This document shows positions 7,922-18,611 of a stretch of DNA of 21,574 bases, one piece after another. The translations under genes were made by a program, and so were the position numbers. Every line of letters begins with the position of its first letter. Position 1 is the stretch's first letter. The notes beneath the pieces were generated by a model, which was given only the letters and a program-made list of their open reading frames with translations, was not told the DNA's origin and made no database searches. Where the stretch lies: NCBI GenBank assembly GCA_040357565.1, contig JBDODJ010000194.1, one strand, 5' to 3'. The DNA comes from Cercozoa sp. M6MM. Taxonomy: Eukaryota > Endomyxa: Ascetosporea.

Positions 7922-10900
7922 TTAACCGGCAAACTCCTGTCGAGAATGACTTCGCTTGATCCGGGCCAAATGAAGCACCTTCAATGTAAACACTCAGTTC
8001 CCCTCGTTGGATAATTTCAAGTTTCGAAAAGATGAAGTCAAAGGCGAAGCTTACGCGGTCACAATCAGCGCAGTAATGCTGCGCGCACTCGCGACATGAG
8101 ACTTGCGCAGCCAATTCTTCGCAGTAATCACACAGTACTACTGCTCCTTCGCTTGGAGCAGCTGGCGTCGCATGCACCGATACCGATTCCAGTGTCTGAA
8201 ACGTGAGACAGAAGGCGAGTATTGTGATGCGCGAATAGTGTGGGAGCATTGATGTTGTACATGAGAGCTGAGTTTAGGGTTTTTGTGGATGACGTCGCTG
8301 CATGGTAGGCACAGGTGCTGACTACACTGCGCACAGTAGACGCTGACCGAGTCTTCTTCACACTCGCCACAGACAGCGGGAACACTTGTCGCAGGTTTGC
8401 TGTTGGGTGTGGTGGTTAGGTTGACGTTGGTACTTTCGGCATGCACGTCTGATTTTAACGGTGCCTCGGCGATGTTCTCTGACTCAGATACACCATCAAC
8501 TCATATCGTACCCTAGCTTGGCAGTCAAAACAAACTATACCTCCTTCAGTGTCGACAATCTGCATCGTGATTGGCGTGTTGAACGACTGCTCCATCTGCC
8601 GTGCAGCAGCGTCCGAGAAACCGAACACTTGGAACACGATAGCGTCAGACACTAGCATCTTCATGTTCTCCTCGTCGATCGATGATAAGTGGAAACACTC
8701 CTCATACGTCCATGCAGGAGACGTCGACTTTCTCTCGCAACTTTCCGTCTCGTACTCCTTGCCGTTGAACTCATACGTCACGAAACAAAGGCTGGCGAAT
8801 TGCTACAACCACGGTGGTACAGAAATTGGGAAATGTGGTGAAAAAAATCTACCTCGGGAAGGTTTTCAGCACGCAGTATCCGCAGTCTGAATCGCACGTT
8901 GGCCCCAAGGATTTCGTCTGGAGAGTGCAGATAGTCGAGCTCGTCGCCGGTTTCGCCATCCTCTGGCCAGATTTCCACTCGCAAGTTTCCTTGTTGCTGG
9001 CCTACAGATGTGAACAGTGAACAATATAAGTTACGAAAATAAGTTGCAAAACTTATATGTAAATTATACCCAATCCGTTACCTTTAAAGTTGACGATGCA
9101 GAAGTCGTTTTCAATCTCGACAAGTTGCGACAGTGCTTTCAAGTAGCAGTAGGATCTGCCGATTTCAACCGGTCTACACATGGACATCATTTAAACAATA
9201 AAAGGAGATACCCTGCAAAAACGAAAGAAGGAGAGCCCACTCGGGAGGATCGTAGAAAGGGTCGTCGGCCTGTTCAAAGGTCAGAGGCTGGCCGGCATCG
9301 AGGACCTTGCTGCGACATGATTTAGCATGCTTCACCAGGAACAAATTTGAATTGTGGGCGAGGATAAAATTAGTACTGATAAACATCTCGCATGAGCACC
9401 AATCGATTCTATTTTCATCGGTTAGTATCCAATCTGCCAAACGAGCACGAGTGCAGAAAACATAGCGGTACCTCGAACTTCTCGGTACTCCAGTTCCAGG
9501 TCTGAGCATCGTTTTCGAGAGTAGAAGATACCTTGACGATAACTTGGATCGTTTTGAGGTGGCGCAGCTCGTCTGTTGGCTCGACGCAGACAGTTCGTGG
9601 CGCCTTGACTGTCATCTTGGCCTCAAACTTCAAGGCGCGACCGAGTTCGCTGCAATACGTGTTCGCTTCGTTTACAAGAGGAACGAGCTTGCGCAGTTGA
9701 TTCTCTAGCTTTCGCACTTCGCGCTTTCGTTTCTTTTGGTCAAGGAGAACTTGTTCAGTCACTGCAAAATAGCAAGAGTGATGAGGATCAAAAGCAAACT
9801 AAAATTGACTCATTGCGCATGAATTAAACATAAACTTAAGTTTAAACTTACATTCACGTTGACGTTCAACTTCGTTTTTCATGTTTGACTCTGCCGCGAG
9901 ATGTTCGTTCAACAAATCCTCTTGCTCCTGTAGTTCGGCGAGTTCCGCGGGACTCAGCTGCTCGCCATTTGCAATGCGGCGTTCAAACTCTGCGCGTCGA
10001 TTCTTGAGTGACTCTTGCGTGCGCACGCGCTCTTCCTTCAACTTCTCCTCCATTTCGCGTAGTTTTTGTTCAAGTTCGGCGCGCTTCTTCGCTTCGGCGG
10101 CTTCCATTTGTGCGAGTCGGTGCTCCATGACAGAGTCGTTGACGCCTGCGCCGATGCCTTGGTTAGAGTTGAACTCGGCAAGAGCGCGATCGTATGTCCA
10201 GCCTCGAGTTTCAGCACTTTCGTCTGCACTTTCTTCTGTTTCGTACTGTTTCCAAGGGGTGTCATCACACATGTGATCACCGGCGCCATGACAGAACTCT
10301 TTGAGCGTTGTTCCTTCACCGAGAGCACTTGCATTCACAAAGAGGAACATAAAGTTCGCTCCGAAAATGAGTCGGTCAAGGTGGTTGAGTTTGGCTCGCG
10401 ACTTCAACTGAATGCCGTTGAGGTAGACGCGCGCCTTCCCACACGGCTCCACTTCAACCTTCGTTGCTCCGCCTGTCGCAGTCAAGAAAAAGGTGCAATG
10501 ACGCGCGCGAATGTTCAAACCGTTCAGCACGATGTCTGGTTGTTCGGTTGCACTCATGCGACCCAGACGTAGCTCTTCTTTTCGCAAAGGGTAGGCGACA
10601 GTGCGAGTCAACTGATCATCCTCGTGCAAGTTCAGCAAGAAAGGGCACTTTTGTTCGGTTTCGTCTGCCGCGCGCAGGTGACTGAAGTCGATGGAACCAT
10701 CCGAAATCCCTGCTTGGCTCTGCTGGAGCGCTGTTGTTTGCTCCTGCAGTATATAAATAAGACACGAAGCAAAATGCACGTACAGTATGGGACACTTACG
10801 CTCGCTTGGGCAATACGTTCTTCCCAGGACATTTTCATGTTTTCGATCAACTTTTGGTTCTCTTCCATGGCCTTCCGCATCTCTTCTTCGTGCTGCTTCT

Positions 10901-12736
10901 TCAGTTCTTCAACATCCCCGCCTCCACTCAGAGCGGAGAGATCTCCACCGCCTTGTGCAATCAACTTTCGCAGTCTACAGCAAGGAAAACCCCCTCTCCA
11001 GAGCTTGACTGCCCTTGAACACAGTACCTTTCATTTTCTTCCTTGAGTTCGCGAATCATGCGGTCTTGCGGGTTTTCGTTCACCACGGCCTTGTTCTTGA
11101 TTTTCTTCGCGCGATCGGCGTAGCGTAAGGTCGACAAAGTCTCGTCGTAGTTGACATCAGCCGGCGACAGCGCAGCGATCATCTGTAACGAAAACACTCG
11201 ACGCAGTAAGTACAGTTCATCTGCTTCGGTTGTTGCAGTCTGAATGAGGGTATCTTACGATAGTTTTCGAGTTGCCACCCTACCCAAATAAGGCATTTAT
11301 TAAAACAGTTTGACGCTCGCAGGACAGCAGTTTATACACAACCTCACCAGAGCATCTTGAAGCAGACGCGTCAAAACACTGTTTCGGTACGGCACGAACA
11401 CCTTTTTCTTACCCATGCTCTTGTCGGCAAGTGCGGAGATGACGTTACCGAGTGCAGAAAGCGACTTGCTGCGGTACAGTTGAGCGTATAGAGTAGCAGT
11501 AAAATTACACATTGAAACTGTGTCAATGCACCCGGCTACACAAACGAAAACTGAAAAAGCGACTCACTTGATGTTGGCTCCTTCCTTCAGACGATCGCCT
11601 GTGGCACCGGTCGACTCTGCTCTTTCAGAACCGGCCAAATCGACGAGGTTGATCACAGAAGTGGTTTCGCTTTCGACTTCGCCGTCTGTTAAATGAACAA
11701 AACTAAAGAGTGACTTCGATAGAATAGTGAATAGGAAGGTTACCGCGCGTTTTCTTGGACAGTTTAATTTGCACGACAGTATGTGCGCGAGAGGAGGTGG
11801 CGTTCATCTGCGTGCTCGCAACTGTTCGATTCTTGGTACCAGTTGCCATCCATTGCTCGACTTCTTCATACGAGTTAACCGATACTGGCGTGAGGCCATC
11901 GACGTACACACCGATGCCTTTGCAGCAGGGCAGACACTGGCATAGCAAACTAAATGTGCAACTGATCGGAGGCATTTTACCCGGCTTCTCGCGGACCTTC
12001 AGACCTCCGGATTTGTTTGCACTTGGGTTGAGCAAATCACGGATCTGCTCGTTGTAGATTTCTAACATTGACACCGTGACAAGAAACGTCACGTTGGGAT
12101 CGTCATTGCCACCAATTCGCTTGAAAATCTCCTCCATTGTGATCGGAATGATGCCTTTGTTGACGCCATATCCGACCATTGAAAAGGACTTGCCTGCAAG
12201 CATCAGCTATAAGCGCGACTCACATACGAATATCTGGTAGTGTATACCAGAGCCTGTCTGTCCCTATTAACAGAGGTGAACACATCAGATATACATGGAG
12301 CAGGCAGATAGAATCTGAGTAGCGATAGTAGGAATACATAGGCGAAGAGGGAGCAGTTGAAGCCTTTCCACGCGTTGTCGAGAATGTCCTTGCCGAGGTC
12401 ATCGAAAACGATTTGCTGTGTCGCGTACTTTGGCTTGGTCGCAACCAGCAAACCGTCAGATTCCTCCTTGTACCCATCATGCGACCAGTACGAAAAGTCA
12501 AAGGTGAACGTCTTCACTTGTCCTGTCTCCGGGTCCTTGATCGTGGTCTGCGCGCCGTTCATGCCAATCACTAGCTTTGATTTCATGTTTACTTCTCGTG
12601 AGTTGAACGGGCGAACCCGCACAGCTGGAGCAAAAAACAAAACTCGTTATCAAAAGAAACACCAGAACAAACGAAAACGAAAAAGTTGCACTCGGCCGGA
12701 AGTGTTTGTACCAACTCGAACAGAAGCATCACCCAT
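7922..12736 (-). CDS. kinesin-3 (KIF1/Unc-104-like) with FHA domain and two C-terminal B-boxes
   Basis: Twenty exons join without a frame break to 1168 residues: 12712-12736, 12338-12624, 12248-12263, 11981-12193, 11744-11917, 11568-11685, 11348-11468, 11259-11279, 11028-11182, 10800-10974, 9852-10743, 9472-9761, 9377-9408, 9241-9309, 9082-9173, 8853-9001, 8541-8802, 8261-8478, 8055-8195, 7922-7978. The motor (residues 1 to about 360) starts [19 protein letters not shown] and shows P-loop GQTGSGKS (105-112), switch I NATSSRAH, switch II DLAGSE and a short lysine patch KSMGKKK at the K-loop position. Coiled coil follows, then an FHA domain at about 470-572 (LGRMS, RARH, YLNG), a second coiled coil, the kinesin-3 stalk motif DPFYDPPE and a C2-like region. 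It should move cargo to microtubule plus ends. Residues 1067-1103 and 1125-1161 are two B-box zinc modules, unusual for this family. Confidence 0.93.
8055..8478 (-). other. tandem B-box zinc-binding modules of the kinesin tail
   Basis: The first module reads C-x2-C-x8-C-x2-C-x4-C-x2-C-x4-H-x7-H ([22 protein letters not shown]). The second has exactly the same spacing ([22 protein letters not shown]). Its last two histidines come from the final exon, 7922-7978, and appear only after the intron 7979-8054 is removed. The spacing match supports that splice. B-boxes usually mediate protein contacts in TRIM-like proteins. Confidence 0.85.
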
Positions 12737-12924
12737 GTTTTTTATACTACTTGGTCTGTTTTTACTTCCTCTGAAGCTTAGAGCGAAATTCGGCAGTTTG
12801 TTGCTTGTTTTTTTCCCGTCCTCGCGGCTGATCAAGGTGAACACTATCCACTCTAAATTTAGTCGTTCATGTTTCCACTTCACGTCGATCAGTTTGAGTG
12901 GGAACCTGTTTGAGAACGCATGCT
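12737..12924. other. short spacer between MKS1 stop and kinesin start
   Basis: The kinesin ATG lies 188 bp downstream of the MKS1 stop on the same strand, so this segment must hold the MKS1 3' end and the kinesin promoter and 5' UTR unless they are co-transcribed. No AATAAA on the minus strand is visible. Confidence 0.5.
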
Positions 12925-15222
12925 CTATTTAAGCGGTGAACTGAACCCAACTGCGGCGAGAATGCGTTGTCTTCTTAGTTCTCTCAGTTCGTGCGCAGCA
13001 TCGAGGGTACGGGTCGATAAAGGTGCTTGTGCCGGCAGTCGGTACCGGTCGGCGCGGAAGTCGGCATTGACAAGGGCAAAGTTCATGTTTACATTGAGTT
13101 GTCCCACACACTTGAGTTTCTCGCCGAATCTGTTGTCGAACTGGTACTGCAAAAAAGGGTTGGCGGGGGGGGGGGGGGTAAAAATCTACAAACTCGAGAG
13201 ATGTTTAAACTTACACTGTCATCGCCCAAGAGGAAGCGAAAGTCCTTCAGATACCGACCACCACCGAAAAAGCGGCGACTTGCTTCAGACCTTGCATTGC
13301 CGAGCGGACGAAAGCACTGCACTTGGTGCTTTGAGGGCAGCGCTTTCTCTTCTCGATCCAACAACACGCAACCATCTTTCGGTAGCGGGAGCCGCAGTAC
13401 ACCATACCCTTCCTACCAAAAAACGTCGTTTATCTGCACTGCGAGATCAAAAGGATCAGGAAGGGTATAGCACCAAGCGAACGATGCAAAATTCATCAAC
13501 AGAACAGATCTCAAACACCAAAGCAGTAACTTTGTCCGCCTTATCTTCAGCGTTTTCGACTTCTCGAGGTTCGATAAGGGTATCGAACACCACTTGCAGC
13601 GGCAATCCAATGTCATAGACGTGTTGCGTTCGACTTGCTCGTTTGGGTGCCTTTTTAAGAGCAGCATCGCGCAACAACGTGTTTGTGCAGTTGTGCTGCA
13701 CAGAGAAACTCTCGATCTGCTGTTTGTGCTGCCTGCTGGGGGGCAGAGTTGTGTTCACTGTCTCCTTTCGTCCGTGTACAATGGCAGACACCGCGACTGT
13801 GTCCTGGTCATCTCGCATCGTCTCGCTGATGTCGATTTGGCGTTGAGGGTCCTGCAAAGCAAACTGCAGCGGGGTCGGATGAGCCAGTTCAACGTGTCTC
13901 TTGCTGTAGTGTGCGAAGACTGATACGACGAGACCTGCACCTCGATTCGCTGCATCGTCGAAACCGACTGCTTGGCCCAAATCTTAAAACACAGCAAAGG
14001 ACAACATTGTATCCGCACAGTGTTTTCATACTCGAAGACACAGTAAGTTTACCACCGAATCCGTAGAGACGACTTTTCACGTGAATTGGTGTAGCAATCT
14101 TCATTGGACGAACTGTTGCGTTGCGTCTGAGATCTTCGAGACGACGCAGCTTTCGCTGCATGAGCGCACTCCGTTTTTCCGTGTCAGTGGTATGAGGCCG
14201 CTCGCTTAAGCTAACTGGATCATCTTGAACCAGTTCAAGGAAGTACTCAACGAGTCCACCGCTCTCGGTTCTCACGATCAAAGGCGCGTGGTGACTCCCA
14301 TCCGGCTTGGCACGGAAGGGCGTTCCTGTCAGTTTCGGCGACACATCCAGGAAGTTACCATCGACACTGGTGGTCTGGAAGAACGTGAGGGTGCATAATT
14401 AGAGTTGCACTTACAAGACCGATTAAGATAGTACTGCAATGGTCGTCTCGGAGCCAATTTGTTCGCATTTGTGAAGTGTCGACACTGATTGGAGATGTTG
14501 AGCAAAGTCGGTTGCCAAGCGAATCTCCATTCGACTTTGCTCTCGCTCAGCTTTTTGTAGCGTCACAGAAGTCCGTGTGATATTCTTGGCTGCGTGAAGC
14601 TGGGATACTGAAACGTACTGTACGATAGAGGAAACAGTTTACGCAAGATGAGTCGACGTTTAGAATCACGCGCAACCGCACCTGCCATTGTTTCCATCAA
14701 TTTAAGGTGCTGGGCTTTCTGCCCTGCCTCGCGAAAGTCATCGTCGACGAGAGTGCCCACAAGCGATGCGTGCGGCGCCAAGAAGTCGCGTGCAGCCGCG
14801 AAACGTGCTTCCGGATTTCGAAGCACTTCATCGCGCTTCGAATCTCGTTCAGACGGAATCGACACTGCGAGCATTTCTCGCACACGCGAAAACAGCCGCT
14901 TTTCACGCTCAGTGTCAGGTTTGAAATCACAGTGCGAGAAGCTAAGTAACTCACGCGCAGTGAAGTGCTTTTGCTGCCAAACGATCTCAGTGCGATCGAA
15001 ACCACTGCGAGAGCTAAGTTCAGCCATCGTTCGTTCGCGCAAGCGAAGTGTTTTTGCTGAAGTGAGTGCATGCTCGGTTTCGAGGGTATCAGCGTTCTCG
15101 GTCGTCAAACCCGTCACCTCAGCACAGGCGGGTTCGTGTTTTTCAGCTTGCTCGCCAATGACCCGTATCCACACTCGCAGTCGAAGTCGATTCCTATCCC
15201 CCTCAATGTAATACCGCACCAT
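12925..15222 (-). CDS. MKS1 orthologue, B9-domain ciliary transition-zone protein
   Basis: Exons 14682-15222, 14435-14589, 14053-14374, 13474-13982, 13215-13412 and 12925-13146 join to 648 residues (human MKS1 is 559). The N-terminus matches MKS1: YYIEGDRNRLRLRVWIRV corresponds to the animal YRSRDPVRNLRLRV block, and EIVWQQKHFT to EIVIGWQEKLFS. The C-terminal B9 domain has EGYGVLRLP, VQCFRPLG, RRFFGGGRYLKDF and a final NRFGEKLKCVGQLNVNMNF strand. MKS1 works with B9D1 and B9D2 in the MKS module of the ciliary transition zone, so the organism has a cilium. The B9 domain is interrupted by an intron with a 14-nt C run. The start ATG is chosen because the conserved block begins at residue 4. The exact donor before EGYG (GTGCTA) is the least certain junction. 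Confidence 0.88.
13165..13178 (-). repeat. poly-C run (14 nt, sense strand) in the last MKS1 intron
   Basis: The run lies in the 68-nt intron 13147-13214, about 18 nt upstream of the TTGCAG acceptor, and is followed by a T run. Together they form the polypyrimidine tract. Confidence 0.85.
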
Positions 15223-15401
15223 CGCTTTAACTCACCTCAGTTTATTGCTAACCGAATGTGGTTTTTGAGGTTATTGAAAATACAAAAAAAAAACGATAAT
15301 TCCCAGTTCACGGGCTTCCGCGCGAATCCGAGTAAAAAAAAGCTCAGTTTGCAACTTCTATTTGCTTTCTACTTCAGAATCAAGCTCTGCACGACCGTTC
15401 G
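15223..15401. promoter_or_regulatory. divergent promoter region of MKS1 and its neighbour
   Basis: Only 179 bp separate the start codons of MKS1 (minus) and the 241-residue gene (plus). The segment is AT-rich, with two A runs and a TTTGCAAC word. I found no full RFX-type X-box (paired GTNRCC/RGYAAC half-sites). A shared bidirectional promoter is inferred from spacing alone. Confidence 0.5.
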
Positions 15402-16251
15402 ATGGAGCTCAACCCGTCTGAGGTATGTATCCCTGACCGCGCCGTGAAAGGACGACCAAACGCGTTTTGTGTGGTTCCGCAGATTGGACTGCCTTCGACA
15501 GATGCGCACGAACACGCACTGTCCAAATACCGAGCAAAGCTTGCGGCACTTCGACTGAATCACAAAAAAGCGGAGCAGCGAGGGTTTTTTTCTCGCCCGA
15601 AGCGAGAAACGCGACGAATGACCTTGGAAGAGCTTCGCTACGGATGCAGGACGGAGAGACAGAAACCAAAAACCAGCGATCCGAAGGATCACGCATTTCT
15701 AGCCCGTACCGACGCAGGTTTGGACACGGAAGAAAACGATTTCTTTCAAAATTCGCACAAAGCCAGCATGCGAACAAGTGGTAGGGTTGCTGTGAAGAAC
15801 GAGAACTCCACAGCTGGCGTAAACTGTGACGAATCAGTCGCTTCACTGTCTCGAGACGGAGAAAACAGTGAAGTTAGCACCGAAACGATGCCAAGTGTTT
15901 CGCACAAGGGAGCGACCCCTGAAAGTGTGCCCCGTGATATTGTTCGGTTTCTGCGAACGAAGTCGCCTCCGCTTCAGTTCCGGCACTGGTAAATTATCAA
16001 AGAGATACGTTATGCATGGCAGTTAAAAAAATTTACTCGCCCCTGTGTCCAGCAAAGAGATTACGCAACCTTCGCTCAACAACGTCCGATCTGTGCAGTG
16101 CAGTTCTCGTGAATGGGTACAATTTTACCGTGACATGCCCCCAATGCAAACACCGGGCATTCTCGTGCGCGTGGACAGATTGCAGACGCATGGAACGCGC
16201 TTAGAGAAAGCTATACCGCCGAGCCAGAAGTGGTTGTCTAACTTCAAGTGA
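15402..16251 (+). CDS. unrecognised basic protein divergent from MKS1 (241 residues)
   Basis: Exons 15402-15422, 15483-15988 and 16053-16251 join to 241 residues and a TGA. Intron 1 is 60 nt, has a strong GTATGT donor and a CCGCAG acceptor, and is in frame, so it could be retained without a stop. Intron 2 is 64 nt (GTAAAT donor, TCCAG acceptor). The N-terminal part has a helical basic segment (HALSKYRAKLAALRLNHKKA, then RETRRMTLEELRYG). A low-complexity S/E/T middle follows, then a more ordered end with SREWVQFYRDMPPMQTPG and ILVRVDRLQTHGTRLEKA. No family is recognised. It shares a promoter region with MKS1, which hints at co-expression with ciliary genes; that is inference only. Confidence 0.65.
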
Positions 16252-16384
16252 TTCGAGCTTCGGCGCTACGAGAAACGCAGGTCAACCCACTGTCACCTTG
16301 ACTAAAGAAAGTCGCAAAAGCCGAAACCACTTTCAGCGCACAACTAACGCACTTGAGTTTGTCGCTTTGTAAGAGTTGTCGCAG
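16252..16384. other. short spacer between two plus-strand genes
   Basis: There are 133 bp here with no poly(A) signal and no open frame linking the two genes. The last bases before the next ATG read GTCGCAG, which could be a splice acceptor from an upstream exon. Confidence 0.4.
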
Positions 16385-18611
16385 ATGACTGTACTCGCGT
16401 GTGCGCTTTCAATACTACTGGGTTTGGCGCATGCCTCAATCTACGCGCTGCGACCTCGAGCGCCGAAATCAGTGAGTGAACCAAAAGCTTGAATTGCGAC
16501 TGCCTAAATTTAGTTATTGAATTGAGTGTTCAGGGCGATCCGTTGGTCGTGATGATGGCCGTAAAGGATACAAGCACCATCGTCGACACTCAGAGCGACC
16601 GTTACAGACGGTGGCACATGTCACCTCAGACGCTAAACGAGGCACCTCTCACCCCGTTGGGTGCCGAAGTTGTGCCGATGCTCACTGGACGCGGCTCTTT
16701 CGGAATACGCAAGGTTCAACTTCTGTACACATGCTCCATCGTTTAATGGTTATAGCTTAAATTTACTTGTAGGCAACTTCGCTCCTGGTGAATCCTCGCC
16801 TGTGTGCGTTGGCGCTGCCCGATGACACTGCTCCAGCTTCTCGGTTATACCCCATTCAATACGATATTTTGGTACGAAACAGAGAGTCCAATCACAGCAT
16901 CCCCGCAGAAATCTGTTCAAATTTCTCAGAGCGTTCACTTTCCCAAAGTGGACAGTGTATTCCAGTTTGATCAAGCCGAGTGGGAACACGCAGTCTCGGA
17001 GGCGGCAATGGCATGGGTTGACGCGGATTGGTGGATGCAGTATGCCGAATTCTCTCGTTCTGGTAGGATTTTGTCGCTCAGTAAATTTATGTCACGTAAG
17101 TTCCGCCTTACGTGCAGAGGAGGTCACGCCAGCAGCGGTAGCCAGAGAGTGCCAAATGCAGCTGTTGCAACTGATTTCGAAAGATATGAATGTCCTTCAA
17201 AGCGGCTCTGTCGCGAAGTTCCCGGTATTTTAATAATGCTGTAATTTACACTGCGGATATCGTGCCCTGGCATTCACTCATTCTCAAGCTCAGAAAAGAA
17301 CTTGGCGAGTGATGCAACAAGACGCGTCATTACTGCTGTTCTTTGTTCTGCCGGCGCTGTTTCTCGGAGCATCTGGAGAGATGACATTGGGTGCTCTGTG
17401 TACGTTTAGTGAAATTGTGTTAGTAGCTCTTCCTGGCTTTTTCCAATGTTGATCTGTATCAGCGGCGGAACTTAACGCGACACTGCGCAAAGCACACCGT
17501 TGGCAGGTCGACACTGCTGTCGAAAGGTATCTGGGGTTAGCGAGACACGACCGCTCAAAATTATGCACAACCCCAGGTGGCGCGACGTGCGATATTTGAT
17601 GCTGCAACGTGTTCAAGCAGAGCAAAGGAGCAAGATGCTGCAAGCTCTCATTAAAGCAACGTTCGCCAATGCAGTTCTTCGCACATCAGGTACGCCTCGC
17701 TTGTTTAAAAAGCATGCACAGTATTTACTCCCCAGCGCGTTGCTGACAGGGGGCACGACACAGGAGAGATGCGATGCACTCCGCATGTTGTTTCTTTCGC
17801 TTTATGACACATACGACGTTGTCGGCGATGTATTTCATGCATACTTGGTACAGTTTAAAGCTTCGAATGAATATGACCCTCGTGCTTCACTCTGTTGCCA
17901 TTACCAGATTTCGGAACACATTGAGAAAGCAATGGAGACAGCGGCGTCGACTCTGTTGGACTGTCAGTCGGAGCTTTCACTCGATTCCATAGATACCGAC
18001 ACTGTTGACGATGAAGAAAGCGTTGTACGTGCTTCTTTCCAGCAGGAAGCTTCTAAGCGGTAATCCGAATGCTCAGCTCTGCGATTGAGTTGTCTGCATC
18101 GCCAACTCGGCCTCTGTAGGTACGGCAAGCATGTGAAGTGGCTACGACAGGCCCAGTCAAACTCGCGTCTCCTGGCAACAGTTAAAATGCTGCGACATGA
18201 GCGCCACCGCCGCATCGCGCAGACTCTGTCGCACACCTGGCTTGAGCGTATGTTTTGTCGCTAGTTTCAAATGATTTTGACACCTCCACAGGCAAGAAAC
18301 GAAATGAGCGAACAATCGTGGTGCTTCATGAGGATGATGTCGAGGGTGTAAGACACGTGTTGCGACAGGTGACTCCTTTGACGGCTACGAGAATTCGCTT
18401 TGATGCAGAACTCGGGCTTCTCCCGTGCGACTCGCTTTCAGAGGAAGGGCTGACTGAGAATAGTGCCACATATGGACACCTGCCGTACAGCACTGACGGT
18501 ACTAGTAGATCAACATAGAACCCTGACTACTACATGTTTGTGAGTTCAGAAAGCGCTGATGCAGACGATGAGAGGCACAGCACAACAAGCGGCTCAGATT
18601 GGAGTTCCTGA
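16385..18611 (+). CDS. unrecognised protein with N-terminal signal or anchor (551 residues)
   Basis: Eleven exons join in frame: 16385-16471, 16534-16713, 16773-16871, 16930-17062, 17118-17224, 17294-17399, 17463-17526, 17577-18059, 18120-18247, 18292-18498 and 18550-18611. The first 20 residues are hydrophobic (TVLACALSILLGLAHASIYA), like a signal peptide or anchor. The middle is acidic and aromatic (EWEHAVSEAAMAWVDADWW). Residues about 213-228 (ASLLLFFVLPALFLGASG) would be a membrane helix in this model. The second half is helical and basic (LMLQRVQAEQRSKMLQALI; KHVKWLRQAQSNSRL), ending in an acidic S/D tail. The frame of exons 6 and 7 is uncertain: an AAAAG acceptor with different donors gives NLASDATRRVITAVLCSAG without the membrane helix. 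No homologue is recognised. Confidence 0.6.

Noticed and set aside
7917-8249. Minus-strand frame with a half B-box running to a TGA
   Set aside because: It reads through the intron 7979-8054. The spliced form restores the B-box ligands at the right spacing, so the unspliced frame is kept only as a possible retention variant.
9881-10276. 131-codon serine/cysteine-rich frame on the plus strand
   Set aside because: It is antisense to the kinesin coiled coil; reverse-reading E/K/Q-rich codons gives S/F/C/R-rich peptides.
14648-15211. 187-codon serine-rich frame on the plus strand
   Set aside because: It is the antisense shadow of MKS1 exon 1, whose protein matches the conserved MKS1 N-terminus. 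Biased composition and no domain.
15223-15401. RFX X-box in the MKS1 promoter
   Set aside because: Only isolated half-site-like words (TTTGCAAC, TTGCTAAC) are present; no paired site with proper spacing.
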